DNA of 28,865 nt, taken from an uncultured Eubacteriales bacterium (GTDB lineage: Bacteria > Bacillota > Clostridia > Oscillospirales > CAG-272). The notes under the pieces were generated by a model. The model was given only the letters and a program-made list of their open reading frames with translations. It was not told where the DNA came from and ran no database searches. The position numbers were made by a program, and so were the translations under genes. The stretch covers positions 1 to 28,865 of the forward strand of contig UQNQ01000021.1 in the NCBI GenBank assembly GCA_900542425.1, read 5' to 3'. This document shows, one piece after another, positions 15,333 through 22,767 of this stretch (position 1 is the stretch's first letter; each line of letters opens with the position of its first letter).

Positions 15333-16100
15333 TTATCTATATTTTTCAAATCGTACGGAAAGCCGCCCTTTGCGCGTTGTACCTAAGACTTCGGCAAAAA
15401 TCGCTTTTCCGGCGCCGCGCAGTACCAGTTTATCTCCGGGAGAGATTTTTATATCCGGCTTTTTTTGTTCGAAATCGTTTACCAAAACTTCTCCGTGTAA
15501 AATGGCAGAAACGGCATCCGTCCGTGACAGATTGAATACGGAACCGATAAGATTGTCAAGCCGCAAAGAAGCAACACTTTCTCGGATGCTTTCTGTTTGA
15601 ATTTCGGGAATCCTGAGATGGTTTATGCCCATACACTCGCAGGAAAGCGAAACTCTGCCCGCTTCTTTGTAATGCTCCGTGAGAAAAGGCGCGATGCTTT
15701 TCAGAATGATAATATCCGCGCTGTCTGCAAAGACGAGGATATCACCGATCACTTCCCGTTTGATACCAAGTGCGGTAAGAGAGCCGAGATAATCCCGATG
15801 AGAAAGGGGACGGGCGCCCGCGGGCAGAGAACAGCGCAGCAGACATAGCGGATTGTCATGATGCTCGAGCTCTGCTGTAATGGGAAGGTCGGTATTATCT
15901 GCGTTTAGAAGCAGAACGGTGCGCTCCGCTTCCGGATAACCGCCGTAAAAAGCATGATTGACTCTTCTTTGACGGCAGAGGGCTGCTGCTTCCGCTTTTT
16001 CTCGGAGATTTAAAAAGCCAGTGCTTGTGATTTGTGCCCGTACTCTTGACAGGCGAATTTTATCCTCGATGCGGGATATCAGAATTTCGTTTTCCGTCAA
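15333..16100 (-). CDS. ylmH: YlmH-family S4-domain RNA-binding protein
   Basis: A 255-residue protein, the usual size for YlmH. The N-terminal part is the YlmH-specific fold (YPEAERTVLLL, LSHRDYLGSLTALGIKREVIGDI), and the C-terminal part is an S4 RNA-binding domain (LDNLIGSVFNLSRTDAVSAI, HGEVLVN, ISPGDKLVLRGAGKA). YlmH binds the ribosome/tRNA and acts in ribosome-associated quality control and translation. The start is TTG 16100 with AAAGGAG nine bases upstream; reading on to 16274 would run through the intergenic region. It usually sits in the ylm/divIVA cluster, but here it stands beside rlmA and is divergent from the pyrophosphatase gene. Confidence 0.85.
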   Translation of the reverse strand: MTENEILISRIEDKIRLSRVRAQITSTGFLNLREKAEAAALCRQRRVNHAFYGGYPEAERTVLLLNADNTDLPITAELEHHDNPLCLLRCSLPAGARPLSHRDYLGSLTALGIKREVIGDILVFADSADIIILKSIAPFLTEHYKEAGRVSLSCECMGINHLRIPEIQTESIRESVASLRLDNLIGSVFNLSRTDAVSAILHGEVLVNDFEQKKPDIKISPGDKLVLRGAGKAIFAEVLGTTRKGRLSVRFEKYR

Positions 16101-16142
16101 TGTTAAGTACTCCTTTGGGGAAATGATGATAGTATAGGCATT

Positions 16143-16164
16143 GGTGCGGAATTTTATTCGCACC
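16143..16164. promoter_or_regulatory. Inverted repeat between ylmH and ppa
   Basis: GGTGCG (16143-16148) and CGCACC (16159-16164) form a hairpin or operator-like repeat in the divergent spacer, with no T-run. A weak TATACT for ylmH lies just to its left. Confidence 0.35.
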
Positions 16165-16194
16165 GCGTTCATATGATTTTTAAGAAAAATGGAC

Positions 16195-16223
16195 TTTACA
16201 AACAAATATGTGTATGATAAAAT
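16195..16223 (+). promoter_or_regulatory. Promoter of the pyrophosphatase gene
   Basis: TTTACA (16195-16200), a 17-base spacer and TAAAAT (16218-16223), 33 bases before the ATG at 16257. Confidence 0.75.
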
Positions 16224-16256
16224 AACATATTGAAAAACAGGAAAGGCGGTGGGACC

Positions 16257-16805
16257 ATGGGCAATATCTGGCACGATATGCGCGAGGACAGAATTACTCC
16301 TGAAAATTTTGTAAGTGTGATTGAAATTCCGAAAGGCTCCAAAAAGAAATACGAACTTGATAAGGAGTGCGGGCTTTTGCGGCTCGACAGAATCCTTTAT
16401 ACTTCAACGCATTATCCTGCGAATTACGGTTTTATTCCGAGAACCTATGGCGACGACGGTGACCCGCTGGATGTGCTTGTCCTTTGCTCGGAGTCAATCG
16501 AGCCGATGACGATTGTCGAATGTTATCCCATCGGCGTGATCACCATGATCGATAACGGCAGAAACGATGAAAAAATCATTGCGATTCCGTTCAATGATCC
16601 GAATTATAACATGTATACGGATATTGCGCAGCTGCCGGCTCATATATTTGAGGAAATGCGGCATTTCTTCAGCGTATACAAGGCACTGGAAAATAAGGAG
16701 ACTGCCGTTCATGAAGTGCAGGGAACGGCTGCAGCCTGTGAGATTGTCAGACAGTGTATTGAACGTTATCGGCTCTGCTTCGGAGATTTGACACGAGAAT
16801 CATGA
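16257..16805 (+). CDS. ppa: Inorganic pyrophosphatase, family I
   Basis: A 182-residue soluble enzyme that hydrolyses pyrophosphate to phosphate and so drives biosynthesis. The family I signature YGDDGDPLDVLVL supplies three metal-binding Asp residues. The substrate Lys and Arg positions are seen in KKKYELDKECG and LLRLDRILYTSTHYPANYGFIP, and a further Asp is in MIDNGRNDEKIIAIP. It has the usual single-domain bacterial length. Translation starts at ATG 16257, with an AGGAAAGG-like site about ten bases upstream; the in-frame TTG at 16230 falls in the leader. It is transcribed alone. Confidence 0.95.
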   Translation: MGNIWHDMREDRITPENFVSVIEIPKGSKKKYELDKECGLLRLDRILYTSTHYPANYGFIPRTYGDDGDPLDVLVLCSESIEPMTIVECYPIGVITMIDNGRNDEKIIAIPFNDPNYNMYTDIAQLPAHIFEEMRHFFSVYKALENKETAVHEVQGTAAACEIVRQCIERYRLCFGDLTRES

Positions 16806-16818
16806 CCCGGCAAGCCGC

Positions 16819-16848
16819 GCCGTTGGACGTTCTGACGGCTATTTTCTT
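16819..16848 (+). terminator. Weak terminator after ppa
   Basis: GCCGT (16819-16823) pairs with ACGGC (16835-16839), followed by TATTTTCTTTC. It overlaps the stop codon of the converging mnmM gene. Confidence 0.4.
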
Positions 16849-17390
16849 TCTACGAGAAAGAAGTAGGGTGAGGTCGGCGAATTGATGATTTGAAATTTGA
16901 AAGCACAGAACTCGCGGCGGTCATACGCCGCGAGTTCTTTTTCTATGAGATTGCCCTCAAGATATCCTTCTTCATGTCCCGGATAGACGGCGATGAGAAG
17001 TGCTCCGTCCTCAGAAAGGAGCTCGATTCCGGCGCGCACGGCAGCAAGCGTTGTTTCACGCTTGGTCGTAATGGATTTATCCGCCCCCGGAAGGAACCCG
17101 AGATTAAAGATGCCGACACAAATTTTTTCTTTCACATAGTCCTTTACCTTGTGATGGGAATCCAGAATCAGTGTGCAGTTTTGTCCCGCTTTTTCTGCCT
17201 GCAACAGCAAGCGGGTATTTTGCAGTGCTTTTTCCTGAATATCAAAGGCGAAAACCTTTCCTGTTTCTCCGAGCATTTGAGATAGCCATAAGGTATCATG
17301 TCCGTTTCCCATTGTAAAATCAACGGCGATTCCTCCTTTTTTTACATGCGGGAGAAGAAAGCCCTTTTCCACATCCAACAGATTGATCAT
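16839..17390 (-). CDS. mnmM: tRNA (mnm5s2U34) methyltransferase MnmM (YtqB family)
   Basis: A 183-residue Rossmann-fold SAM enzyme. The SAM loop is AVDFTMGNGHDTLWLS, the acidic strand end is VFAFDIQEKAL, and the family-specific blocks are FNLGFLPGADKSITT and AVYPGHEEG. These match the YtqB group, now known as MnmM, which methylates nm5(s2)U34 at the wobble position of certain tRNAs in Gram-positive bacteria and so replaces MnmC. ATG 17390 overlaps the TGA of the upstream hydrolase gene (ATGA), so the two are translationally coupled; GGAG lies eight to eleven bases upstream. Confidence 0.87.
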   Translation of the reverse strand: MINLLDVEKGFLLPHVKKGGIAVDFTMGNGHDTLWLSQMLGETGKVFAFDIQEKALQNTRLLLQAEKAGQNCTLILDSHHKVKDYVKEKICVGIFNLGFLPGADKSITTKRETTLAAVRAGIELLSEDGALLIAVYPGHEEGYLEGNLIEKELAAYDRREFCAFKFQIINSPTSPYFFLVERK

Positions 17391-18352
17391 ATTTGCTTCT
17401 CCGTTTCCAGACATCTTGCAAAAAACGCAAGGATTTTTTCTTCATATTCTTTCGGCTTGATAAGATAGCACATGCCATGTTCTGCTTCATCAACGGTAAA
17501 CAGTTCCTTAGGCGCTGTGCAAGCCGCAAAATTTTCATTTGTCATTTCATACGGAACAAAGCGGTCTGCTTTTCCGTGCGCGAAAAAAAACGGGATTTTA
17601 CAGGTCTTCATTGCTTCTGTGGCAGAGAGGGAGCAAAGTCCGAATCCGGCAAATATGCGCGCGTAAAGCCTTGCGATATAGGCGAATGGGAATATCGGGA
17701 ACTTACCGGTGGTACGCAGAACGGCGCATATCATTTCCCATGGAGACGTAAAACCGCAGTCTGCGATGACACCGCGCACATTTTTCGGAAGTCCTCTCAT
17801 GGTTGCCATCATTACCGTTGTGGCGCCCATGGAAATACCGTCAAGGAAGATCGGAAGCTCCGTGCCATATTTTTGGACGATGAATTCCGTCCATGATTTG
17901 CAGTCAAGACTTTCTTTGACTCCGAGGGTGATATATTTGCCGCCGCTTTTTCCGCAGGCACGCTCATCGGGAACGACAATATGATAGCCGTGTTCATGAT
18001 AAAAGCGGAATACCGCGCCAAAATCGGAAACGCCGTTTCCGCGGTAGCCGTGCATGAGAAGAACAGTACCGACGGCATTTTTTGCCTCCAGAATTTGGGC
18101 AAAAAGAGAAACCCCGTCAAATGCGGTGATGATAACTTCCTGTCTCGTGCGGGAGAGAAACCAGTCGCGTCCCGCGGTGATGGTGTCGCGATAGGCTGCA
18201 AGGGCGGGAATGAGGGCAGAGGTATCGAGCTGTGCTTTTTTCCGCTTTTTCTCAGGAGCGCGGCACAAGGCCTCGAAAAAAAGAATGCCGGTTACGGTAA
18301 ATGCCATCAGAATCAGCACGGCGACTATACAGACAACAATCCAAATCCACAT
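17387..18352 (-). CDS. Membrane-anchored alpha/beta hydrolase
   Basis: A 321-residue protein with one N-terminal membrane helix (MWIWIVVCIVAVLILMAFTVTGILFF in outline) and a following alpha/beta-hydrolase domain. The oxyanion strand is LLMHGYRGNG, the nucleophile elbow DGISMGATT, the acid is the Asp of HGKADRFVP and the catalytic His lies in DEAEHGMCY. This is the BEM46/YqkD-like branch of membrane-tethered esterases and lipases with unknown substrates. ATG 18352 is the best start by fold, but no good ribosome site precedes it. It shares a transcript with mnmM and overlaps it by four bases. Confidence 0.85.
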   Translation of the reverse strand: MWIWIVVCIVAVLILMAFTVTGILFFEALCRAPEKKRKKAQLDTSALIPALAAYRDTITAGRDWFLSRTRQEVIITAFDGVSLFAQILEAKNAVGTVLLMHGYRGNGVSDFGAVFRFYHEHGYHIVVPDERACGKSGGKYITLGVKESLDCKSWTEFIVQKYGTELPIFLDGISMGATTVMMATMRGLPKNVRGVIADCGFTSPWEMICAVLRTTGKFPIFPFAYIARLYARIFAGFGLCSLSATEAMKTCKIPFFFAHGKADRFVPYEMTNENFAACTAPKELFTVDEAEHGMCYLIKPKEYEEKILAFFARCLETEKQI

Positions 18353-18398
18353 AGAGCAGAAACCAAAATCCTTTCTGCAATTTGTTATTTTCCAAATT

Positions 18399-18427
18399 AT
18401 TTTAGCACATTTGAAATGACAAAACAA
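18399..18427 (-). promoter_or_regulatory. Possible promoter of the hydrolase-mnmM operon
   Basis: Read leftwards: TTGTTT (18427-18422), a 17-base spacer and TAAAAT (18404-18399). The -35 is only partly consensus. Confidence 0.5.
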
Positions 18428-18506
18428 GAATATTTCTGAATTTTATAGAAAAGAAGCAAAATTGAAATGAAGTTGAAATCAATAATCATCTAAAACAAAA
18501 GAATAG

Positions 18507-18535
18507 TTGATAAATATGTTAAATGATGGTATAAT
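18507..18535 (+). promoter_or_regulatory. Promoter of the decayed protease gene and following lipoprotein
   Basis: TTGATA (18507-18512), a 17-base spacer and TATAAT (18530-18535). It still looks functional and probably drives the lipoprotein gene at 19121 through the remnant. Confidence 0.8.
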
Positions 18536-18555
18536 GTGATTGAACGAATTTATCT

Positions 18556-19109
18556 ATGAAAAAATTGCAACCTCATTTTATCCTGTGGAGTTATATGATT
18601 TTCTTGATGGGAAAGTTGACCGTCACTGTTATGCCGGCGAGAAAGAAGGGGGGAAATTCGGCGTCCGCACCATATCTGTTTTGTTCTTTTATGTTTTTCA
18701 CAGGTTCAGCAGAAGGGCTCGGCGAGGTCATCGACAGTTCGTATTTGGTGTCCGATGAAGAATATCTTATGATATAGAGGATGTCTTGTCAGAACCATTT
18801 TTCATATCCGGATATCCTCACTGTATTGATACTACCTGTAATGATGACAACTGCCTTCATCAAGATTATTTTCAGGTGACTTCCGGAGGCTATGCCGAGG
18901 CAATAACAGATAAAAGGCTTTGCTATTCCCATAATACGAAAGGAGGGAACAGCGGTTCTCCTGTGTATAATGTGTATACAAACACATGCTATGCGATTCA
19001 TGCTTACGGCAGGACAATGCAAGGGCTTGAGTATTCTACGGTTTGGAACAGTGCAACATTGATATCGCCAACCATTTACAATTTAATCTGTACTTATATG
19101 GAATCATAA
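18556..19109 (+). pseudogene. Decayed V8-like (S1B, glutamyl-endopeptidase type) serine protease
   Basis: The C-terminal half of a trypsin-fold protease is clear from 18786: FFISGYPHC, LCYSHNTKGGNSGSPVYN (the catalytic Ser in GNSGSP) and YAIHAYGRT. The N-terminal half with the catalytic His and Asp is missing. The frame that begins at ATG 18556 (MKKLQPHFILWSYM, a signal-peptide-like start) ends with TAG at 18777. The protease frame opens only at 18759 and lacks a good start. So at least one frameshift and a large deletion have occurred. The reading of the first 220 bases is uncertain, but the protease fragment itself is well supported. An intact lipoprotein gene follows after 11 bases. Confidence 0.75.
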
Positions 19110-19120
19110 GGAGGGATTTT

Positions 19121-19654
19121 ATGTATAAGAAAATATGTTTTTGCATTTTGTCTTTTGTTGTGCTGTCTGCATTGCTTTTCTCAGGATGTCAGTCGTCGGC
19201 TCAAGGAGAAAAAACAGGTTCTGACGGGTGGTATCCTGACGATAGTGAGCCGTGGAATTTTACACCAACATTCGGAAATTTAGGTGAAGATACGGATCAA
19301 TATGATTTTGAAATTACATTGGAGTCGACGGTTTATGCCGGAACACCTGAATTTATCTCCTATACATTGGTTAATAAGACGGGAGAATCATTCTATACAT
19401 GCGGAGAATTTATAGAAAAAGCATATGAAGCCGGCTTTCCTCCTTATTATGACGAGGTATCCGCAGCTTGGATTCGAATTCCATTCTATAGAACACCGAT
19501 ATGGGGATATTGTCCGAATTCTCGGGTAGAGGGGAAGATTGAACTCGCCAAATATTTAAAAGAAGACTACACATTTACTCCCGGAAATTATCGCCTCGTA
19601 ATTTTCCTCAATGACGGGCCGCACTATGTTTATTTTAAAATTACGGAAGCGTAA
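19121..19654 (+). CDS. Lipoprotein with a C-terminal Ig-like domain
   Basis: A 177-residue lipoprotein. Its signal peptide is MYKKICFCILSFVVLSAL with lipobox LFSGC. After a short acidic linker (GWYPDDSEPW), a beta-sandwich domain follows. Its ends, FISYTLVNKTGESFY and FTPGNYRLVIFL, resemble the bacterial Ig-like domains found in small clostridial lipoproteins. No enzyme motif is present, so it is probably a binding or inhibitory surface protein; the partner is unknown. ATG 19121 has AAGGAGGG seven bases upstream. It is downstream of the broken V8-like protease, so it may once have been that protease's partner, for example as an inhibitor. Confidence 0.82.
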   Translation: MYKKICFCILSFVVLSALLFSGCQSSAQGEKTGSDGWYPDDSEPWNFTPTFGNLGEDTDQYDFEITLESTVYAGTPEFISYTLVNKTGESFYTCGEFIEKAYEAGFPPYYDEVSAAWIRIPFYRTPIWGYCPNSRVEGKIELAKYLKEDYTFTPGNYRLVIFLNDGPHYVYFKITEA

Positions 19655-19656
19655 AT

Positions 19657-19703
19657 CTCATAAAAAAGGAGAGACAGCATTGCTGTCTCTCCTTTTTTAT
19701 GAG
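19657..19703. terminator. Bidirectional terminator with a perfect 22-bp stem
   Basis: A perfect 22-bp stem (19657-19678 with 19682-19703) around the loop ATT holds CTCCTTTTTTATGAG on both strands. It lies between the converging lipoprotein and kinase genes. Confidence 0.93.
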
Positions 19704-19764
19704 GAGTATGAAATATCTCAAAAAGGATGATCAGGGGAATGGACACAAAATGATTGGGAATGAA

Positions 19765-20658
19765 TTACAGATATTTTTTGACGGCTTCCATCAGCTTTCC
19801 CTTATATTTTTCTCCGAAAAGCGCAACATGACCCAGCCACTGATTGATTTTCCAAAGGTCACGGCGTTCTTCATATCCGGGCTCGACGGGGTATACTTCT
19901 CTATAAGCGTCGAAAAACACAGATGGCACGGGAAAAAAGAAATCAACTGTTGTAAGGTCGATTTCCCGATTTCCGTAGTAAATGCTGCAATCGATGGCAA
20001 TAAGCTCTTTTCCGTCATATAAAAGATTGCCAGGCCAAGGGTCGCCGTGAAGCAAAGAAAACGAAGTCTGGGGAGGACAAAGCTCCGGAAGCTTCACGAT
20101 GAGTCTCTCGATTTCGGCGCAGTCGGAGGATGTCATATTTCCTGCGTCAACAGCTTTTTTCATTGTGTCACGCAACCTGCACTCTCCGTAAAATTCTGTC
20201 CAACAGTCTTTCCATGTATTATCCTGCTTGAAAATACCGAGATAAGTTGGTCTTTCCAGTCCGCATTGATGATGATGAACGTGATGCAATGCCGCGAGTC
20301 CTTGTCCCATGCGTTCCCAGTCCTGATCTGTTTCCGGGTTGATTATATGGATTGCTTCCAGAATGAGCAGCGTGGTGTTTCTTTCCTGCACAACGGCGAT
20401 TACTTCCGGTGTTTTCACAGGCGAATGGGACCGGATATAATCGAGTTCCCATGCTTCTGTTGCAAATTGCTCAGCGGAGAACGGACGGGTGCCGGCTTTC
20501 ACAAATACACTGAACTTGTCTGATTCAAAAATGGCGGCGTCATGCATGGCGCTGACTTTGTTTTCGCGGATACCGGTAATGGAAAAGGTTGTTCCCGTAT
20601 AAGCGGTTACTGCGTTTTCAATTGTTTTGTTATAAGTCCCATCCGTCAGAATATTCAT
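19765..20658 (-). CDS. Fructosamine kinase/ketosamine-3-kinase family protein
   Basis: A 297-residue protein kinase-like fold enzyme of the fructosamine-kinase family. The catalytic loop is SLLHGDPWPGNLLYD (family form HGDLWSGN), the metal-binding Asp is in ELIAIDCSIYYGNREIDL, and the C-lobe follows as expected. An Ala-x-Lys in the N-lobe (SVFVKAG) binds ATP. Family members phosphorylate sugar-amine adducts on proteins or small molecules and so reverse glycation, but bacterial substrates vary. HGDPW instead of HGDLW is a small departure. ATG 20658 has GGGAG upstream, within the arm of an inverted repeat that also covers the promoter. It is a single gene. Confidence 0.88.
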   Translation of the reverse strand: MNILTDGTYNKTIENAVTAYTGTTFSITGIRENKVSAMHDAAIFESDKFSVFVKAGTRPFSAEQFATEAWELDYIRSHSPVKTPEVIAVVQERNTTLLILEAIHIINPETDQDWERMGQGLAALHHVHHHQCGLERPTYLGIFKQDNTWKDCWTEFYGECRLRDTMKKAVDAGNMTSSDCAEIERLIVKLPELCPPQTSFSLLHGDPWPGNLLYDGKELIAIDCSIYYGNREIDLTTVDFFFPVPSVFFDAYREVYPVEPGYEERRDLWKINQWLGHVALFGEKYKGKLMEAVKKYL

Positions 20659-20664
20659 AAAAAA

Positions 20665-20702
20665 CTCCCGTATACTGTATTTGCGCATACAGTATACGGG
20701 AG
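20665..20702. repeat. Perfect 16-bp inverted repeat over a promoter and ribosome site
   Basis: CTCCCGTATACTGTAT (20665-20680) and its exact complement (20687-20702) flank TTGCGC. The right arm contains the -10 TATACT of the kinase gene, and the left arm contains its ribosome site. Transcription would start near the loop, so the mRNA would hold only one arm. The repeat therefore more likely acts as a DNA operator. Confidence 0.9.
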
Positions 20703-20719
20703 AGCTTCAGAAAAGTCAA
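20691..20719 (-). promoter_or_regulatory. Promoter of the fructosamine-kinase gene
   Basis: Read leftwards: TTGACT (20719-20714), a 17-base spacer and TATACT (20696-20691). The -10 lies inside the inverted repeat. Confidence 0.85.
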
Positions 20720-20825
20720 TCCTTTTTGATACATAAAAAATATAGAAAGGAACTTGTCGCAAAATATTTTGGTATTCTTTTATGCAGTTATTCGTGTTTA
20801 CATGATGATGGAAATTGTTTTCTTT

Positions 20826-21563
20826 TTAAAGTTCTTGCCTCAAAAATTCAAAGATTTTTTTCTCTTCTCGTGATACTTTGACTTGAGTGATTCCGAGGAT
20901 TTCCGCTGTTTGCTGTTGGGACATATCCTTGTAAAAACGCAGGATAACGATTTGCCGACTGCGTTCATCCAGTTTGGAAATGGCCTCTGACAGTGCCAGC
21001 TTATCCGTCATATTTTCGATTTCGTTTTCCGATGCCGGAGTCAGACTTTCGAGTGTTGTGCCATCTTCTTCGCCGCCGATGGTTTCCTGAAGAGAATAAA
21101 CCGGGCAGACAGCGTCAAGAGCATATACAATATCTTCACTTGACATTCCGCAAAGCTCAGACAGTTCTGAGATTTTCGGTTCGCGTTGATGGATCCGAAT
21201 AAACTCCTCTTTGGCTTTCATGATAGTGGTCCCTTTTTTCCGGACATCTCTGCTGACTTTAATCATGCCGTCGTCGCGCAGAAAACGGCGGATTTCTCCG
21301 ATAATCAAAGGTACGGCATAGGTTGAAAATACGGTTCCAAAGCTTATATCAAAACTTTTTGCTGCTTTCAGCATTCCGATGGTGCCGATCTGAACAAGAT
21401 CCTCGTATTCGGTGTTTCTTCCCGTGAAGCGGCGGGCAATATTTTTGACAAGTCCCATGTTTTGAGAGATAAGCTGTTCCATTGCGGCACGGTCGCCGTT
21501 TTGGGCTTTGGCGATTAGTGTCAGATTATCCTCGCTGTCGGTTTTTTCCATACATTCGGACAT
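20826..21563 (-). CDS. sigF: RNA polymerase sporulation sigma factor SigF (SpoIIAC)
   Basis: A 245-residue sigma-70 family factor of the SigF/SigG/SigB group. Region 2 is clear (GLVKNIARRFTGRNTEYEDLVQIGTIGMLKAAKSFD, with STYAVPLIIGEIRRFLRDDG), then region 3 and region 4 (RSRQIVILRFYKDMSQQQTAEILGITQVKVSREEKKI). It is the third gene after spoIIAA and spoIIAB, which identifies it as SigF. It directs early transcription in the forespore and is held inactive by SpoIIAB until SpoIIAA is dephosphorylated. AAGGAGGAG stands before the ATG. No clear terminator follows it. Confidence 0.95.
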   Translation of the reverse strand: MSECMEKTDSEDNLTLIAKAQNGDRAAMEQLISQNMGLVKNIARRFTGRNTEYEDLVQIGTIGMLKAAKSFDISFGTVFSTYAVPLIIGEIRRFLRDDGMIKVSRDVRKKGTTIMKAKEEFIRIHQREPKISELSELCGMSSEDIVYALDAVCPVYSLQETIGGEEDGTTLESLTPASENEIENMTDKLALSEAISKLDERSRQIVILRFYKDMSQQQTAEILGITQVKVSREEKKIFEFLRQEL

Positions 21564-21584
21564 AAAAACGCTCCTCCTTCGGTT

Positions 21585-22034
21585 TTATGTATCCTCCTGC
21601 GGCGAGGAAAGCTTTCGTGTGAGCGTTACTTTTGTTCCATGGCCGGGCTTTGAAAAGACGGAAAGCTTATCGGAGAAACTTTCCATAATGGAAAAACCCA
21701 TGCCGCATCTGTCCTCATCCGGACATGTGGTGAAAAGAGGCATGCGAGCTTTTTCCACATCTTCGATGCCGCATCCGCGGTCAGAAACGGTAATTCGGAG
21801 CGTCCTGTCATCAAAATATTTTGCGCAGAGCGTAATAATTCCCGTATTTCCGCGATAGGCGTGTACAATACAATTGGTGACGGCTTCGCTGACAGCGCAG
21901 CGGATATCGGCAAGCTCTTCCACATCCGGATCGAGCGGAAGCATAAAACCGGAGATGATGCTTCTTGCCAGCGCTTCATTTTCCGATTTGGATAAAAAGG
22001 TACATTTGATTTCATTTACAGCTTTTTTTCCCAT
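21585..22034 (-). CDS. spoIIAB: Anti-sigma-F factor SpoIIAB
   Basis: A 149-residue GHKL-fold ATPase/protein kinase that binds SigF or phosphorylates SpoIIAA. The N box is AVSEAVTNCIVHAYRG, the G1 box VSDRGCGIEDVEKAR, and the lid and G2 region MPLFTTCPDEDRCGMGFSIMESF. The length is normal. It acts in the forespore as the switch partner of SpoIIAA and SigF. Its ATG lies two bases after the spoIIAA stop, and the ribosome site AAAGGAG is inside the end of spoIIAA, so the pair is tightly coupled. Confidence 0.96.
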   Translation of the reverse strand: MGKKAVNEIKCTFLSKSENEALARSIISGFMLPLDPDVEELADIRCAVSEAVTNCIVHAYRGNTGIITLCAKYFDDRTLRITVSDRGCGIEDVEKARMPLFTTCPDEDRCGMGFSIMESFSDKLSVFSKPGHGTKVTLTRKLSSPQEDT

Positions 22035-22036
22035 GA

Positions 22037-22375
22037 TTACACTCCTTTTCCTCTGTCAGACTGATTTTCTATTTTAATCATACGATCGATACCTGCCATT
22101 TTTAACATTTTTTCGGCTCTTGCTGATGGATTCCTTATGACAAGCATGGTACCTATCTCTTTTGCTTTGGTATATCTTCCGAGAATGAGTCCAAGTCCGG
22201 AGCTGTCCATAAAATCGACGCCGCCGATGTCAATGACAAGCGTTTTCGGAAGTTCGCGGTACATTGCCTCGTCAATTCCGGCACGAACCAAAACGGCGCG
22301 GTGATGATCAATCTCTCCTGAAAGCGCAGCGGTAAGCGTTTCATCGACATAGGAAATTTTTAAATTTTCCTCCAT
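22037..22375 (-). CDS. spoIIAA: Anti-sigma-F factor antagonist SpoIIAA
   Basis: A 112-residue STAS-domain protein. The phosphorylated Ser lies in VDFMDSSGLGLILGRY, the loop conserved in anti-anti-sigma factors, and LSGEIDHHRA is the typical N-terminal strand-loop. When dephosphorylated by SpoIIE it displaces SigF from SpoIIAB and starts forespore gene expression. It is the first gene of the operon. AGGAGG lies eight to nine bases before the ATG, and a strong hairpin stands only 22 bases upstream. Confidence 0.96.
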   Translation of the reverse strand: MEENLKISYVDETLTAALSGEIDHHRAVLVRAGIDEAMYRELPKTLVIDIGGVDFMDSSGLGLILGRYTKAKEIGTMLVIRNPSARAEKMLKMAGIDRMIKIENQSDRGKGV

Positions 22376-22397
22376 ATTGACTTCCTCCTGTTCAAAG

Positions 22398-22434
22398 AAA
22401 AGGTGCTATCCTATATGTAAGGATAGCACCTTTT
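22398..22434. terminator. Strong terminator-like hairpin just before spoIIAA
   Basis: A 15-bp perfect stem (AAAAGGTGCTATCCT and its complement) surrounds ATATGTA. Read leftwards it ends CACCTTTTCTTT, and read rightwards CACCTTTTT. It probably ends the Xre operon, but any spoIIA promoter must lie either upstream of it or in the 22 bases after it. Confidence 0.75.
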
Positions 22435-22451
22435 TGGCGAAAAGCTTGTCA

Positions 22452-22479
22452 CAATATGGTGTCGAATAGATTTTTCAAG
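22452..22479 (-). promoter_or_regulatory. Possible promoter upstream of the spoIIA hairpin
   Basis: Read leftwards: TTGAAA (22479-22474), a 16-base spacer and TATTGT (22457-22452). If used, the hairpin would be part of the spoIIA leader. A clear sigma-H promoter, as expected for spoIIA, is not visible. Confidence 0.35.
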
Positions 22480-22494
22480 TGTTTCGAGGATTTT

Positions 22495-22767
22495 TTAAAA
22501 CTTGATATGGATATGTGTGCCTTTTTTGTCTATTATATCGATAAGAGACCATTTCGGATATTTCTTTTTTAGTCTGTGAACTTCGCGGAACAGCTGCTGG
22601 AGCTTATGCGCGGTGAATCCTACTGGAATATCATGTTTTCTATGAAGCAAGGATATTCCGATATAGGCGGTAAAACGATTCATGATAAGGCGGGAAGGAA
22701 CACGCAGACGAATATTTTTTTCTTTGGTCTTGATGTGGATTCGCACAATATTATTCTCCCACCTCAT
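22495..22767 (-). CDS. Short protein related to the C-terminal domain of the upstream Xre regulator
   Basis: A 90-residue protein of unknown function. Its N-terminal stretch NIVRIHIKTKEKNIRLRVPS lines up with ILYVNIQSKKGDRMRFQLPI in the protein encoded just upstream: a strand, a short charged turn, a second strand and a Pro. This pattern recalls the beta part of SHOCT-like/YvlB-type domains. The C-terminus (PKWSLIDIIDKKGTHIHIKF) forms two further strands. The ATG directly follows the TAA of the upstream gene with no ribosome site, so translation is coupled. It may bind the regulator's C-terminal domain; this is inferred. Confidence 0.7.
   Translation of the reverse strand: MRWENNIVRIHIKTKEKNIRLRVPSRLIMNRFTAYIGISLLHRKHDIPVGFTAHKLQQLFREVHRLKKKYPKWSLIDIIDKKGTHIHIKF

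Noticed and set aside
15293..15349. An N-terminal extension of rlmA
   Set aside because: It overlaps the ylmH stop, and the zinc finger begins directly after ATG 15292.
16101..16274. An N-terminal extension of ylmH reaching to 16274
   Set aside because: AAAGGAG with TTG 16100 gives the normal YlmH length, and the extension would overlap the ppa promoter and start.
22402..22425. A sigma-H-like AGGAT...GAAC element in front of spoIIAA
   Set aside because: Its -10 would place the transcription start inside the ribosome site, and the hexamers match only partly.
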